From NCBI RefSeq assembly GCF_000379805.1, contig NZ_KB903587.1, forward strand, positions 44,839-108,838: a stretch of DNA of 64,000 nt, written 5' to 3'. The position numbers and the translations under genes were made by a program. This DNA comes from Lewinella cohaerens DSM 23179. GTDB lineage: Bacteria > Bacteroidota > Bacteroidia > Chitinophagales > Saprospiraceae. Positions 34,246 through 44,293 of this stretch are shown here, in pieces. Each line of letters opens with the position of its first letter. Position 1 is the first letter of the stretch. Under the pieces are notes generated by a model. That model made no database searches. It was given only the letters and a program-made list of their open reading frames with translations, and was not told the origin of the DNA.

Positions 34246-35934
34246 ATGGATAAAAGTAAATTAACAGAAAACCTCCAGCCATTACTAGCATTTTTCTATC
34301 ACTGGGAAGAAGAGCAAGCTGATACCGTATTCCTTCGCCAGCCCTACGGCAAGGAATGGAAAGAACTAACCTATGCCGAAGTAGGCCAACAAGCACGTTG
34401 CTTATGCACAGCCCTACAAGAACTTGGCTTGAAGCCCGGAGACCATGTAGGCATACTTTCCAAAAATTGCTACCATTGGATCATTACTGACCTGGCCTTG
34501 ATGATGGGTAATTTTGTATCCGTCCCTTTCTATGCCAGCTTACCCGCCGGACAACTCAAGGAGGTTATTGAGCTCAGCGATATAAAAGCACTCTTCGTAG
34601 GTAAGCTCGACGAATGGGGCGAAAAAGCACAGGCGCTACCAGGTACATTAGAAGTCATAAGATTCCCTCATTACGCGGGCAATGCGCTGATCGAAACAGG
34701 CCACGAATGGGATGCATTGGTCAATAAATCTGAACCACTAGTTGGCAATCCTCTTCCGGCGCTGGATGACTTATGGACGATTCTTTTCACCTCTGGCACC
34801 ACAGGCACGCCCAAAGGTGTGATGCACACTTATCGCAACCCTGCCCTCGTGTTACGTATCGAGGAGTTGACAAATTTCACAGGTGCGCTACAGCTGAAAC
34901 GCAAAAAATGGTTTTCCTTCCTCCCCCTCAATCATGTGGCAGAACGGATAGCTGTAGAAGCCAACTGCCTGGCCAACGGGGGAAGTGTTTCCTTTGCAGA
35001 ATCTATCGATACTTTCGCCAGTAACCTGCAAAGCGTACAACCTTCTTTCATTTTCGCCGTGCCGCGCATTTGGACCAAATTTTACCAAGCCGTCACTGCT
35101 AAAATCCCAGCACCGGTATTAAACGTACTCTTTCGCATCCCATTGCTGGGGAATATGCTGAAAAATTATTTGCGCAAAGCAATGGGGCTTAACCATATCG
35201 AGATAGCAGGTACCGGCGCAGCCATCACTCCTGCTTACCTCAAGCGTTGGTACCAAGAACTAGGTATTCATTTGGTAGAAGCCTACGGTATGACCGAGGT
35301 CTGTGGCTCTATCTGCAATGGCCCTCAAGCAGATGCCCCCTCAGACGCAGTGGGCGTAGCTGTTCCCTTTTGCGAAGTCAAAATTATGGAAGGCAGCGAA
35401 GAAATACTCATGCGGGCGCCTTACCAAATGACGGGCTACTACCGCTCTCCCGAAAAAACAGCTGAAGTCATACAAAACGGTTGGATTCATAGCGGCGACA
35501 GAGGAACTATTGACGACCAAGGCTATGTTCGCGTAATAGGCCGTGTAAAAGACGCTTTCAAAACCTCTAAAGGCCAGTTTATTATCCCCAATCCACTAGA
35601 AGAGTACCTGGCGAAAAATGAATACCTTGAACAAGTATGTGTCGTAGGCCTGGGGTGCTCCCAGCCCATCGCACTCGTAAATTTATCGCCCGGCGGCTGG
35701 AACAGCTCAAGAAAAACAGTCCAGGATTCCCTACAGGAAACTCTAGCTGATATTAATCAACAACTGGCCAACTACCACCGTATTTCCACCATCGTCGTTG
35801 ATAAAGTCAATTGGTCAGAAGCTAATCGTTTGCTCACCCCTACTATGAAAGTCCGTCGAGCAGCATTGGACCAATCATATGGAGACGAGTATGAACAATG
35901 GCATTCAGCGAAGGAGGTAGTGGTTTGGAAATAA
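34246..35934 (+). CDS. Long-chain acyl-CoA synthetase (AMP-dependent ligase)
   Basis: A 562-residue ANL-superfamily enzyme that activates fatty acids through an acyl-adenylate. The P-loop-like T-S-G-T-T-G-T-P-K-G is at 182-191, followed by Y-G-M-T-E-V and H-S-G-D-R-G-T-I-D and G-R-V-K-D-A-F-K-T-S-K-G. The C-terminal domain is short but present. The start at 34246 removes a Cys-rich extension without family likeness. It lies next to an enoyl reductase-like SDR and an aldehyde dehydrogenase, consistent with a fatty acyl/aldehyde degradation cluster. Confidence 0.92.
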   Translation: MDKSKLTENLQPLLAFFYHWEEEQADTVFLRQPYGKEWKELTYAEVGQQARCLCTALQELGLKPGDHVGILSKNCYHWIITDLALMMGNFVSVPFYASLPAGQLKEVIELSDIKALFVGKLDEWGEKAQALPGTLEVIRFPHYAGNALIETGHEWDALVNKSEPLVGNPLPALDDLWTILFTSGTTGTPKGVMHTYRNPALVLRIEELTNFTGALQLKRKKWFSFLPLNHVAERIAVEANCLANGGSVSFAESIDTFASNLQSVQPSFIFAVPRIWTKFYQAVTAKIPAPVLNVLFRIPLLGNMLKNYLRKAMGLNHIEIAGTGAAITPAYLKRWYQELGIHLVEAYGMTEVCGSICNGPQADAPSDAVGVAVPFCEVKIMEGSEEILMRAPYQMTGYYRSPEKTAEVIQNGWIHSGDRGTIDDQGYVRVIGRVKDAFKTSKGQFIIPNPLEEYLAKNEYLEQVCVVGLGCSQPIALVNLSPGGWNSSRKTVQDSLQETLADINQQLANYHRISTIVVDKVNWSEANRLLTPTMKVRRAALDQSYGDEYEQWHSAKEVVVWK

Positions 35935-36087
35935 AGGTTTGAGGGTTTGTTGGTTTGATTTTTTGGTGGTAGAAAACCTAATATCTGTTCAATACTCTCA
36001 TTGGAAACAGCAACATTTTACACATTTTTTTGGTTTCAATCTCTGTACCTTAGGGTTAGACAATGAACTTAGATAAGCAATTAAAGC

Positions 36088-37518
36088 ATGATAGAGCAAC
36101 AATACGACATCAAGGAAGTAGACCGAATTTTTGATCTGCAGCGGCGGACAGAAAACCTCCAGCGGATGAAGAACACCACCGCTGCGGAACGCTTGGAGCA
36201 CATTGCTAAAATCGAAAAATATATCCTCAACGAGGAGAACCAAACTCGGTTGGCAAAAGCCATGTGGTATGATTTGCGCAAATCCCGCGAGGAGATGCTC
36301 GCTACTGAGATTATCCCTATCCTTACGATTCTTGTTCATATCAAGCGGCAACTGAAGGCCTGGATGCGGCCTCAACGGGCAGGTGCTCCGTTGGCCATGT
36401 TGGGTATCTCTTCTTATGTTCGCTACGAGCCTAAAGGGCAGGTGCTCCTTATTGCCCCTTGGAACTACCCTTTCCAACTGGCGATTAATCCCCTTCTGCA
36501 TGCTATCGCGGCTGGCAATGTTTGTATCGTCAAGCCTTCTGAAATATCAGCGGCAACCTCCAGCTTTATCAAAAACATGGTACAAGACCTTTTTGACGAA
36601 AACGAGGTAGCCGTGATTGAGGGCGACGTGCCTGTGTCACAGGCCTTGCTCGACAAACCTTTCCACCATATCTTCTTTACCGGTAGCCCTGCTGTAGGCA
36701 AGATTGTGATGAAAGCAGCATCAAAACACCTTACCTCTGTCACCTTGGAGCTGGGCGGAAAATCACCTTGCATCATCGACGAGACCGCCAATGTAAACGT
36801 CGCCGCCGAACGAATTGCCTGGGGTAAGCTGCTCAATAATGGCCAAACGTGTATTGCACCTGATTATGTATTGGTTCATGAAAGCCAAAAAACTGGCTTC
36901 CTCAATGCATATCAAGCCTGGGTAGAAAAGTCCTACAATTCTGACCAGAAAGGCATTCAGGCTTCGCCTTACTATACTCGAATTATCAATGAGAAGAATT
37001 TCCATCGGGTAAAAAATCTCATCGACGATGCCGTAGCTAAAGGTGCCCAACTTATTGGTAGTGGAGAAACCGATGCTGATGATAAGTTTATCGCTCCTTG
37101 TTTACTTGATCAAGTGACTACTGAAATGACCGTCATGCAGGAGGAAATCTTTGGCCCGGTACTTCCTGTTATTACCTATCGCGACTTGTCTGAAGTCCCT
37201 GCTTTTATCCATCAGCTTCCCAAGCCCTTGGCGCTCTACATCATGAGCAAAAGTCGCAAAAATCAGGAGTACCTCTTAAGTAATACCACGGCTGGAGGCA
37301 CGGCTATCAACGAATTGATGATTACAACCTTGAATCCAGAATTACCTTTTGGTGGTGTCAACAACAGTGGCATCGGCAAATCCAATGGAAAACACAGCTT
37401 CATAGAGTTTTCCAACGAACGAGGCGTTATGAAACGACGGTTCCTTGATTTTAAAATGCTATTTCCTCCTTACAAAACCACGATTTTCGAATGGATGACC
37501 AAAGCGGCACGTCTTTAA
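36088..37518 (+). CDS. Aldehyde dehydrogenase, fatty-aldehyde (class 3) type
   Basis: A 476-residue NAD(P)-dependent aldehyde dehydrogenase. Key residues are in place: A-P-W-N-Y-P-F for the oxyanion-hole Asn, F-T-G-S (197-200), E-L-G-G-K with general base Glu221, and G-Q-T-C with nucleophile Cys255. The length, short N-terminus and hydrophobic end (F-P-P-Y-K-T-T-I-F-E-W) resemble class 3 fatty-aldehyde enzymes that associate with membranes. It oxidises aldehydes to acids that the neighbouring acyl-CoA ligase could activate. Confidence 0.93.
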   Translation: MIEQQYDIKEVDRIFDLQRRTENLQRMKNTTAAERLEHIAKIEKYILNEENQTRLAKAMWYDLRKSREEMLATEIIPILTILVHIKRQLKAWMRPQRAGAPLAMLGISSYVRYEPKGQVLLIAPWNYPFQLAINPLLHAIAAGNVCIVKPSEISAATSSFIKNMVQDLFDENEVAVIEGDVPVSQALLDKPFHHIFFTGSPAVGKIVMKAASKHLTSVTLELGGKSPCIIDETANVNVAAERIAWGKLLNNGQTCIAPDYVLVHESQKTGFLNAYQAWVEKSYNSDQKGIQASPYYTRIINEKNFHRVKNLIDDAVAKGAQLIGSGETDADDKFIAPCLLDQVTTEMTVMQEEIFGPVLPVITYRDLSEVPAFIHQLPKPLALYIMSKSRKNQEYLLSNTTAGGTAINELMITTLNPELPFGGVNNSGIGKSNGKHSFIEFSNERGVMKRRFLDFKMLFPPYKTTIFEWMTKAARL

Positions 37519-38309
37519 AAACCGTCCTCATTACGGGTGGAAGCAGTGGTATTGGCTATGCCCTCACCCGCTGGTTTGCGCGGGATGGTTACCGGATTTT
37601 ATGGGTATCCAAGCCAGCGGACGAACTGGAAATGGCAAGTATTGAGCTCAAAAAAGAGTTTCCTTACGTTGCGTTACATTACCTGGCCCTTGACTTGGCC
37701 GTGCCAAATGCAGCACAGGCCGTTCTCGAATGGACGAAAGAACTAGACATACCTGTCAATATTCTGGTCAACAATGCTGGGTTCGGCACCTATGGGCATT
37801 TCGAAAAAATGCCTCTCGCCACGGAACTATCTATGATCCAACTCAACGCAGCTACCGTCTACGAACTGACCCACTTGTTTCTTCGCGAAATGGAAACTCA
37901 CGGCCATGGTAAAATCGTAAATATCAGCTCTGCTGCTTCTTACGTCCCCATGCCCTACTCTAGCATCTACGCCGGCACCAAAGCTTTCGTAAGGCAAATG
38001 ACCGAGTCACTGGCCTGGGAGTTACATGATCGAAACTCTCTGGTAAAAGTATACGCCGTCTGCCCCGGCCCGCTAGCTGACACCAAATTTCAACAACAAG
38101 CCGGAATGATGGGCGTACGTACCTTCAAAAGTATCATGGCCAGCACGACCGTAGAAGAAGTCGCCCGCGATGCCTATCGGGGTTTGCAAAAAAACAAAAC
38201 CATTATTCGCACAGGCTTGGCTTTTCGCATCAATTATTGGGTCGCCAAGTTCAGCCCTGAGTTTCTGGCGCGCTGGATTGTATTGAGGGAGATGGCGAAG
38301 AAAGGTTAG
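37491..38309 (+). CDS. Short-chain dehydrogenase/reductase, classical SDR
   Basis: A 272-residue SDR with L-I-T-G-G-S-S-G-I-G, N-N-A-G-F-G, the catalytic Ser in I-S-S-A-A-S and Y-A-G-T-K. This is a complete active site, unlike the SDR at 33348. The start overlaps the aldehyde dehydrogenase by 28 nt, implying coupled translation; no later ATG keeps the glycine-rich nucleotide site. C-terminal hydrophobic helices may bind a membrane-lipid substrate. Related to DltE/YqjQ-like SDRs. Confidence 0.88.
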   Translation: MDDQSGTSLKTVLITGGSSGIGYALTRWFARDGYRILWVSKPADELEMASIELKKEFPYVALHYLALDLAVPNAAQAVLEWTKELDIPVNILVNNAGFGTYGHFEKMPLATELSMIQLNAATVYELTHLFLREMETHGHGKIVNISSAASYVPMPYSSIYAGTKAFVRQMTESLAWELHDRNSLVKVYAVCPGPLADTKFQQQAGMMGVRTFKSIMASTTVEEVARDAYRGLQKNKTIIRTGLAFRINYWVAKFSPEFLARWIVLREMAKKG

Positions 38310-38326
38310 TTCAACTTTGAATCACA

Positions 38327-39611
38327 ATGAAATTTATTCTGAGTTTTAAAAACTTATTGCTTAGCTTTTTTTTGACATCGGTGATTTTCTTAATTAATTT
38401 TTCCGTACCCAGCCAATCTAATGGGTTTCCTATCGGCGGGTTTAATACGTCTTTGGAAAGTATTTATCAAAACGAAAATTCAACAGCCCTTTTCTTATCC
38501 AGATATGGCAATTCTGAGTTCAGGAGGCGACCTTTCATCTTAGAATTACAGAAATGTTTCCTTGAAAAACATAACGTACCTACCCAATTTTCCTTTAACA
38601 TCCTTAATTACAGTTTTCTATTTCTAGTTTTTCTTTTGCTTCCTCTTCTAGCTAATAAACTGGGAGGTCATAGAGATGATGGTATTTATAGTCAAATGCT
38701 GTTTTTTCTTTTCTTTACCGATACTATTCGTGTTTTTCGGAAACATGTGCACCTATGATGATGTCCTCCAATATCTCTTAATTATCATCTTCTTGATCAA
38801 CCTCTGGAGTCAATATTACTTTATTGCCTTCCTGTTTTTCCTACTTTCTTGTATTTGCAGGGAGACTAGCTTTATGTACTTTCTTTTAATCATTCCCTTC
38901 TTTGTCAATAGATATGGATTCACAAAACAAAGCATCCTTATTATAGGAGGATGGTCATCCGCAATTTTCCTGTATTATCTCTACTTAAGATGGTATCTCC
39001 CTGTGGAAATCATTAGCGAAGCTCAAGAATATTTATCAGATGTAAGGTTTCTTCATTGGCAAAACAATTTCCTTGGTTTTAACCGATTTAGAGAAAGCCT
39101 AACCATTCTATTCATCATGACAGGTGCATACACCTATATGTTATTGATTAAAAAAGGCACCTCTTCTAAAACATTGAAATACTGGTGTCTTTTCTCTATT
39201 TTCTTTATCATAATCAATGTTGCAGTAGTCTCTTTTTCGGCCCTAATAAGAGAGGCTAGATTACTCTTTTTGCCCTTGGTATTTATCATTCCCTTTGTTC
39301 AAAATGAGTTTAAAAAAACACTTATCCGCATCCCCCAAGAGATTAAGCATTTAGGGATATCAAAGCTCTTGACAACACTTCTTTTCAGTTTTACAATTTC
39401 TTTCATTTGGTTTACTCCCAATACAAATGGAACAGGGTATTTTTACAAAACTTATGCTTTTTTCTATATTACAATATTTATTCTAGTCCTATTTAATCAT
39501 CGAAAACACCTTGAAAAAAAGCCCCTAAAACAATGGATAGAATATTCTTCAAAAATAACCCATACCCAAACGGCCACCGAATACAAGAATTCTGCTGGAG
39601 TGGACGATTGA
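38327..39611 (+). pseudogene. Polytopic membrane protein interrupted by a frameshift
   Basis: Two overlapping frames (38327-38758 and 38676-39611) together encode one protein of about 427 residues. The first supplies a signal-like N-terminus and one or two membrane helices. The second continues with at least eight hydrophobic segments and a C-R-E-T-S-F motif after T-Y-D-D-V-L-Q-Y, a pattern of EpsG/Wzy or lipid-linked glycosyltransferase membrane proteins. One extra T in either the T6 run near 38702 or the T5 run near 38732 explains the shift. It starts 17 bp after the SDR stop. Region is distinctly AT-rich. Confidence 0.65.
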
Positions 39612-40186
39612 TAAAAGGGCGCGGACTCGTATTTGATTTTCATTTAGTAACGGAGAATTACTACGAAGAAGATGACTCCGATGAGGAAGAGGAAGAAGCC
39701 AACTCCGACTGGGAAGCAAAAATGGCGTGGGCTAATTTTCACCAATGTACCATGTCTTCTACCTTCTGGAATGGGAATGGAGCCGTAATAGGTACAAAAG
39801 ACTCGCCACTTGACTTTAGTAACCTGTTAGACAGGACTTTAACTATTGATCCTTTACCTGACGCCAACGACTACCATCCACATGTATTTGCTTTAGACAT
39901 TTATTTGCTTGGTCATGATAAATGCGCCAACCACCACATTTCATTTACTAAACAATACAATAATTCCACCTTTAATATAGAATGGCGTGGAAATATAGCC
40001 TTATTTTATTCAGGCGATAATGAATTCAAATACACCTTTGAAACTAAAATTAGAAATTGCAAATTTGCCGGTATTCACTTGGATAAAAGACTTAGCCTCG
40101 CAGAAAACAGTGCGATACTAAAAGCTTGCACCTTAGACAGTAATGCGTTTGAATTAAAGGATGGCAAATTTGAGCTAAAACGGTAA
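39533..40186 (+). CDS. Hypothetical acidic protein, overlapping the membrane protein
   Basis: A 217-residue protein with no signal peptide or recognised domain. It has an early acidic block (E-E-D-D-S-D-E-E-E-E-E, about 45-55), aromatic strands (F-H-Q-C-T-M-S-S-T-F-W), and a pattern of beta-strands in the second half. It overlaps the preceding frame by 79 nt, which is long for a real overlap, so the true start may be a later ATG, such as the one at about 39722. AT-rich composition is shared with the membrane protein, suggesting joint acquisition. Confidence 0.55.
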   Translation: MDRIFFKNNPYPNGHRIQEFCWSGRLIKGRGLVFDFHLVTENYYEEDDSDEEEEEANSDWEAKMAWANFHQCTMSSTFWNGNGAVIGTKDSPLDFSNLLDRTLTIDPLPDANDYHPHVFALDIYLLGHDKCANHHISFTKQYNNSTFNIEWRGNIALFYSGDNEFKYTFETKIRNCKFAGIHLDKRLSLAENSAILKACTLDSNAFELKDGKFELKR

Positions 40187-40192
40187 GAAACA

Positions 40193-40762
40193 TCACAATA
40201 TCAACACCAGTGCTGTAGATAATAGCGTCAAGAAAATGCCAATCCGAAATATTTGAAAACTTCGCCGAATCAGGAGCATTTTTTGGCCAAGGCGGCGACC
40301 AATAAAAAACAGGTCTTGGGCTAAAAACTGACGCACACTATTTTTCTTTTCCGTTGTACGAAGAAGATTATCGTAATACGCAGTAAGATCAGTATGATAA
40401 GCGGTACCAAAGAAAAAGGGACTAGCTTCCATACCCTCGGGCAATTCTTCATTGAAGGTATCAAAGTTAAAAGGAGCCAGTACCAGCGTCGAAATGTAGA
40501 TGGTCGCAAAGCAGGTGACGGCCAAAAAGAAGAGCGGCACAAATAGTGTATACGCAAACACTACGTCTAAATTTGACATGGCCAAGGGGACCACAAAAGC
40601 GATCATCACTGCGTTTAAACTCAGCAATACATTGGCTTTATTGTCGGCAATGGCAGTCAATTCTATGTTGTTCCGTAGCGTGGTACGGATAACATTAACG
40701 GTCTCTTTTGAAAAAGAAAAAGACCTAGGTTGTTTCGGTGAGACCTCAGGAGCCTTCATCAT
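40193..40762 (-). CDS. Pycsar effector (PycTM)-like membrane protein, orphan
   Basis: A 189-residue membrane protein. It opens with a cytoplasmic helix leading into N-N-I-E-L-T-A-I-A-D-N-K-A-N-V-L-L (about 31-47). This is the hallmark of the PycTM family (DUF5706), membrane effectors of Pycsar antiphage systems that respond to cCMP or cUMP. Two helices (about 46-92) and a C-terminal helix (about 168-189) follow. No pyrimidine cyclase gene lies next to it; the nearest genes are an acidic orphan protein and a DUF1800 gene. In Bacteroidota, PycTM-like proteins also occur without cyclases, so an antiphage role is uncertain. Confidence 0.72.
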   Translation of the reverse strand: MMKAPEVSPKQPRSFSFSKETVNVIRTTLRNNIELTAIADNKANVLLSLNAVMIAFVVPLAMSNLDVVFAYTLFVPLFFLAVTCFATIYISTLVLAPFNFDTFNEELPEGMEASPFFFGTAYHTDLTAYYDNLLRTTEKKNSVRQFLAQDLFFIGRRLGQKMLLIRRSFQIFRIGIFLTLLSTALVLIL

Positions 40763-40919
40763 AGTAGGTTGTTAGGCGCGCAAGATACAACAGTCGCTCT
40801 TAATCTCCTACCTTGCTTCAGCACGATGGAATGCAAAAAGGTTTCATCATTCTCCGTATCCATCCATTCTCCGTTTAAACGCTCCTAATTTTTAAGTAAA
40901 TATGTATTTTGAGATTGCA

Positions 40920-40960
40920 AATTGGATAATTAATAAAGGAACAATTTTCTTTATCCAATT
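40920..40960. promoter_or_regulatory. Inverted repeat upstream of the DUF1800 gene
   Basis: AATTGGATAA (40920-40929) and TTATCCAATT (40951-40960) are exact reverse complements with a 21-nt AT-rich loop, about 70 nt before the ATG at 41032. Between divergently transcribed genes, this could be an operator. No other element was recognised in the 269-nt gap. Confidence 0.35.
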
Positions 40961-41031
40961 AAACCCAAACTCAAGCTCCTTGTCTCACTCCTGAAAATTT
41001 AGACAATGGACAGACGAAAAAATGCTCTAAG

Positions 41032-42678
41032 ATGAAACGTAGATCCTTCCTGCAATTCGGGCAGCAAACCCAAACGGGGAATGTTGCCACAGCAAATACC
41101 ACTCTTACAACCACCGACCTAGAACCATACACTGGCCAATGGAGTACCGTTGAAGCTGCTTTTCTGCTGCGTAGAACCACTTTTGGGCCTAAGCCTACAC
41201 AAATTAAGCAAGCCGTTGCGGATGGGCTTAGTGCCACTATTGGACAACTGTTTGCTAACCAGCCATTGCCCGACCCGCCGGTCTATTATGACTACGAAGA
41301 CGACCCAAATGCTGGGCTAGGTGAAACCTGGGTAAATACACCTATACCCACTCCGAGCCCCCAGGGTATTTTTGGAGGCCGCTATCGCTCCCTAATTGGT
41401 TCGCAGATGGGCCTTCTCATCAATGGTGGCGTTTCTATCCGTGAAAAAATGGTACTCTTTTGGCATAATCACTTTGCCCTTGATGATAACAATGCCCAGT
41501 TTGGTTATCAATATCTCGATGTTCTTCGTAGAAATGCCCTTGGCAACTTCCGAACAATGACAGAAGAAATCACCGTAGCTCCTGCGATGCTCAGGTATTT
41601 AAACGGCCACCAAAATAGCAGGCAAGCCCCTAACGAGAATTATGCCAGGGAGCTGCTAGAGCTTTTCACCATTGGTCGTGGCGATGTGGCAGCACCCGGT
41701 GACTACACCAACTATACAGAAGACGATGTTGTACAAATGGCCAGAGCCCTTACTGGCTGGCGTTTCACCACCCCAGACAATGGCCTTCCTCTTGGTGTTT
41801 TCGTTGCCAATCGTCATGATACAGGAGAGAAACAACTCTCCCACCGCTTCGACAATGCTATAATTTCTGATGGTGGTGATCAGGAATACAAAGTGGTTAT
41901 CGACCATATTTTGCAAAAAACAGAAGTCGCTCGTTTCCTGAGCAGGCAGCTTCATATTTGGTTTGTTGGCACAGATATCGACGGTGTGGTTGAGGCCAAC
42001 ATTATCGAGCCTATGGCACAGATGATCATTGATAATAATTACGAGATACAACCAGCCGTTGAGGCATTACTTGGTAGTAACTACTTCTTTGAAGAAACTC
42101 ATCGGGGCTGTATGACCAGCCACCCTCTCGATTTTATGTTCAAAATCGTGAACACCCTTGATATGGGTGCCGAGGCTGCACCACTTCAACATTACTTTTT
42201 ATGGAATCAATTGAGGCGACTTGCAGAAAGCCTAGAGATGAAGTACATGGCTTTGCCATCCGTTGCTGGCTGGAAAGCCTTCTATCAGTCGCCACAATTC
42301 TATAATACTTGGATCAATTCAGTAAGCCTTCCCATTCGTCAGACCGTAGGGAACACATTGCTTAATGGAATAAATTCCGGCGGTGTTCAGTGGCGAGTAA
42401 ACCTGTTGGATTTCATTGCAGAGATGGACAACAACCTCGATCCCAATAGTATGTTGGAGCAGATTGCTTTGTATCTGTTTGCCTATCCTATCTCCGATAA
42501 TCAGCGAGATTTCCTCAAAGAAGTCTTAATTCCTGGCCTACCTGATTTCGAGTGGACGGTTGAATACGCTGATTTTCTACAAAACCCTGATGATCCTGAT
42601 CTACGAGATGCCATTTTCACCAAGTTAGAATCGCTCTTTGGCACCTTGTTCAAGATGCCGGAATTTCACCTTATTTAA
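41032..42678 (+). CDS. DUF1800 domain protein, twin-arginine-like N-terminus
   Basis: A 548-residue protein of the DUF1800 family. K-R-R-S-F-L-Q-F near residue 2 resembles a Tat motif. Conserved family segments include R-R-T-T-F-G-P-K-P-T, K-M-V-L-F-W-H-N-H-F, N-E-N-Y-A-R-E-L-L-E-L-F-T-I-G and A-R-A-L-T-G-W-R. The family is widespread in Bacteroidota and Planctomycetota, and its reaction is unknown. It always sits before a DUF1501 gene, as here (40-bp gap), so the pair is thought to act together on the cell surface. Confidence 0.92.
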   Translation: MKRRSFLQFGQQTQTGNVATANTTLTTTDLEPYTGQWSTVEAAFLLRRTTFGPKPTQIKQAVADGLSATIGQLFANQPLPDPPVYYDYEDDPNAGLGETWVNTPIPTPSPQGIFGGRYRSLIGSQMGLLINGGVSIREKMVLFWHNHFALDDNNAQFGYQYLDVLRRNALGNFRTMTEEITVAPAMLRYLNGHQNSRQAPNENYARELLELFTIGRGDVAAPGDYTNYTEDDVVQMARALTGWRFTTPDNGLPLGVFVANRHDTGEKQLSHRFDNAIISDGGDQEYKVVIDHILQKTEVARFLSRQLHIWFVGTDIDGVVEANIIEPMAQMIIDNNYEIQPAVEALLGSNYFFEETHRGCMTSHPLDFMFKIVNTLDMGAEAAPLQHYFLWNQLRRLAESLEMKYMALPSVAGWKAFYQSPQFYNTWINSVSLPIRQTVGNTLLNGINSGGVQWRVNLLDFIAEMDNNLDPNSMLEQIALYLFAYPISDNQRDFLKEVLIPGLPDFEWTVEYADFLQNPDDPDLRDAIFTKLESLFGTLFKMPEFHLI

Positions 42679-42718
42679 TCCCCCAACTATAGGGACAGCA
42701 CGAAAATACATAGACGTT

Positions 42719-44275
42719 ATGAAAAGAAGATCTTTCCTCCAAAAAAGCTCCTTGCTTTCTGCTCCTTTGCTGTTGGGCGGTGTACCTGTTTCTGCCATTT
42801 CCGACAAGTCTTTCCTCAATCTCCTCAATGGCGATGATGACCGGGTACTTGTGCTCATTCAATTGAATGGCGGCAATGATGGCCTAAATACGGTGATTCC
42901 TCGTGATCAACAAGATGGCTTTGCTGCTGTGCGAAGTAATATCATGATCCCAGAGAACAGCTTACTCAATATTACCGATACCGTTGCCCTCAATCCCGCC
43001 CTAACGGGCTTGGAGGAGGTCTTCAATGACGGTAAGGCCAATATCATCCAAAGCGTTGGATACCCTAACCAGAATCGCTCCCACTTTCGTTCCTTAGACA
43101 TCTGGCACACGGCATCAGATGCGGATGACTTCCTGGATACGGGTTGGCTAGGACGCTACCTTGACACCCAGTTTCCGGGGTTTCCCGAGGGCTACCCCAA
43201 CGAAAACTGTCCCGACCCACTAGCCATGACGGTTGGTTCCGTCGTTACAGAAACCTGTCAAGGCATTAGTAGCAACTTTAGCCTTGCTGTTGTCGACCCT
43301 GAAAACCTCAGTGCTTTAGCAACCCCTACCAATAATGAGCTCGCCGAAGGCTGCTATGGCAACCGCCTAGCTTTCCTGATCAATACCATTGAGCAAACTA
43401 ATGCTTACAATGAAGTTATCGAAGCAGCTAATATGAGTGGGGTCAACCTGTCTTCAAAATACGCTGATGACAATGGATTAGCCGTTAAATTACGTACCGT
43501 AGCCCGCCTCATTTCCGGTGGTTTAGGCACCAAAATATATGTCGTCAGTCTCGGTGGCTTTGATACCCACGCAGACCAAACGGTCGATGGTGATCCTACC
43601 AGTGGCGCGCACGCGGCTTTATTAAAAACACTTGGTGATGCGATCTGCGCTTTTCAGGACGACCTGAAATTGCAAGGGTTGGAAGAACGCGTAATCGGTA
43701 TGACTTATTCCGAATTTGGTCGCCGGATTCGCTCTAATGCCAGTTTTGGTACAGACCACGGCACAGCTGCTCCCTTAGTTGTCTTTGGTTCTTGTGTCAA
43801 TGCCGGTGTTATTGGTGATAATCCCGAAATTTCGCCTGATGTTGATAATCAAGAAGGCGTGCCCATGCAATACGATTTTCGTTCGGTATACGGTTCCGTG
43901 TTAATGGACTGGTTTTCTGTGCCAGAAGATGATGTTCGCAACTTGCTCTTCGAGGACTTTCAACATCTTCCCATCTTACGCGACTGTTCTGTCACCGACA
44001 CCACCAACGCCCTAGGAGAATCACTGAAGCTAAATATTTACCCCAACCCTTTCCGTGACTATACTTCCTTGGAGTTGACTACGGGCAACGAGTGGGTTAA
44101 AATAAGTATCTACGATGTCATTGGCCACGAGCTACGAGTTGTCAGCAACCGTCTCTTTCCCGCAGGTAACCATCGTATTAGTATCGAGACACACCAGTTG
44201 CCTGTTGGTTCTTACTACTGTCGTGTTCAAACCAAACAAGGGCAAAAGACGGTGAGAATGGTGAAGGTGAGGTAA
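42719..44275 (+). CDS. DUF1501 family protein with T9SS sorting domain
   Basis: A 518-residue member of the DUF1501 family (alkaline-phosphatase-like/sulfatase-related fold). The start at 42719 gives K-R-R-S-F-L-Q-K-S-S-L-L-S-A-P-L, a Tat-type signal. Family segments L-I-Q-L-N-G-G-N-D-G-L-N-T, Q-N-R-S-H-F-R-S-L-D-I-W-H-T and S-E-F-G-R-R follow. The last ~85 residues (L-N-I-Y-P-N-P-F...) form a Por/T9SS sorting domain, so the protein is exported to the surface. Coupled to the DUF1800 gene upstream. Confidence 0.92.
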   Translation: MKRRSFLQKSSLLSAPLLLGGVPVSAISDKSFLNLLNGDDDRVLVLIQLNGGNDGLNTVIPRDQQDGFAAVRSNIMIPENSLLNITDTVALNPALTGLEEVFNDGKANIIQSVGYPNQNRSHFRSLDIWHTASDADDFLDTGWLGRYLDTQFPGFPEGYPNENCPDPLAMTVGSVVTETCQGISSNFSLAVVDPENLSALATPTNNELAEGCYGNRLAFLINTIEQTNAYNEVIEAANMSGVNLSSKYADDNGLAVKLRTVARLISGGLGTKIYVVSLGGFDTHADQTVDGDPTSGAHAALLKTLGDAICAFQDDLKLQGLEERVIGMTYSEFGRRIRSNASFGTDHGTAAPLVVFGSCVNAGVIGDNPEISPDVDNQEGVPMQYDFRSVYGSVLMDWFSVPEDDVRNLLFEDFQHLPILRDCSVTDTTNALGESLKLNIYPNPFRDYTSLELTTGNEWVKISIYDVIGHELRVVSNRLFPAGNHRISIETHQLPVGSYYCRVQTKQGQKTVRMVKVR

Positions 44276-44293
44276 AGGGGCACGGGTTAATTG

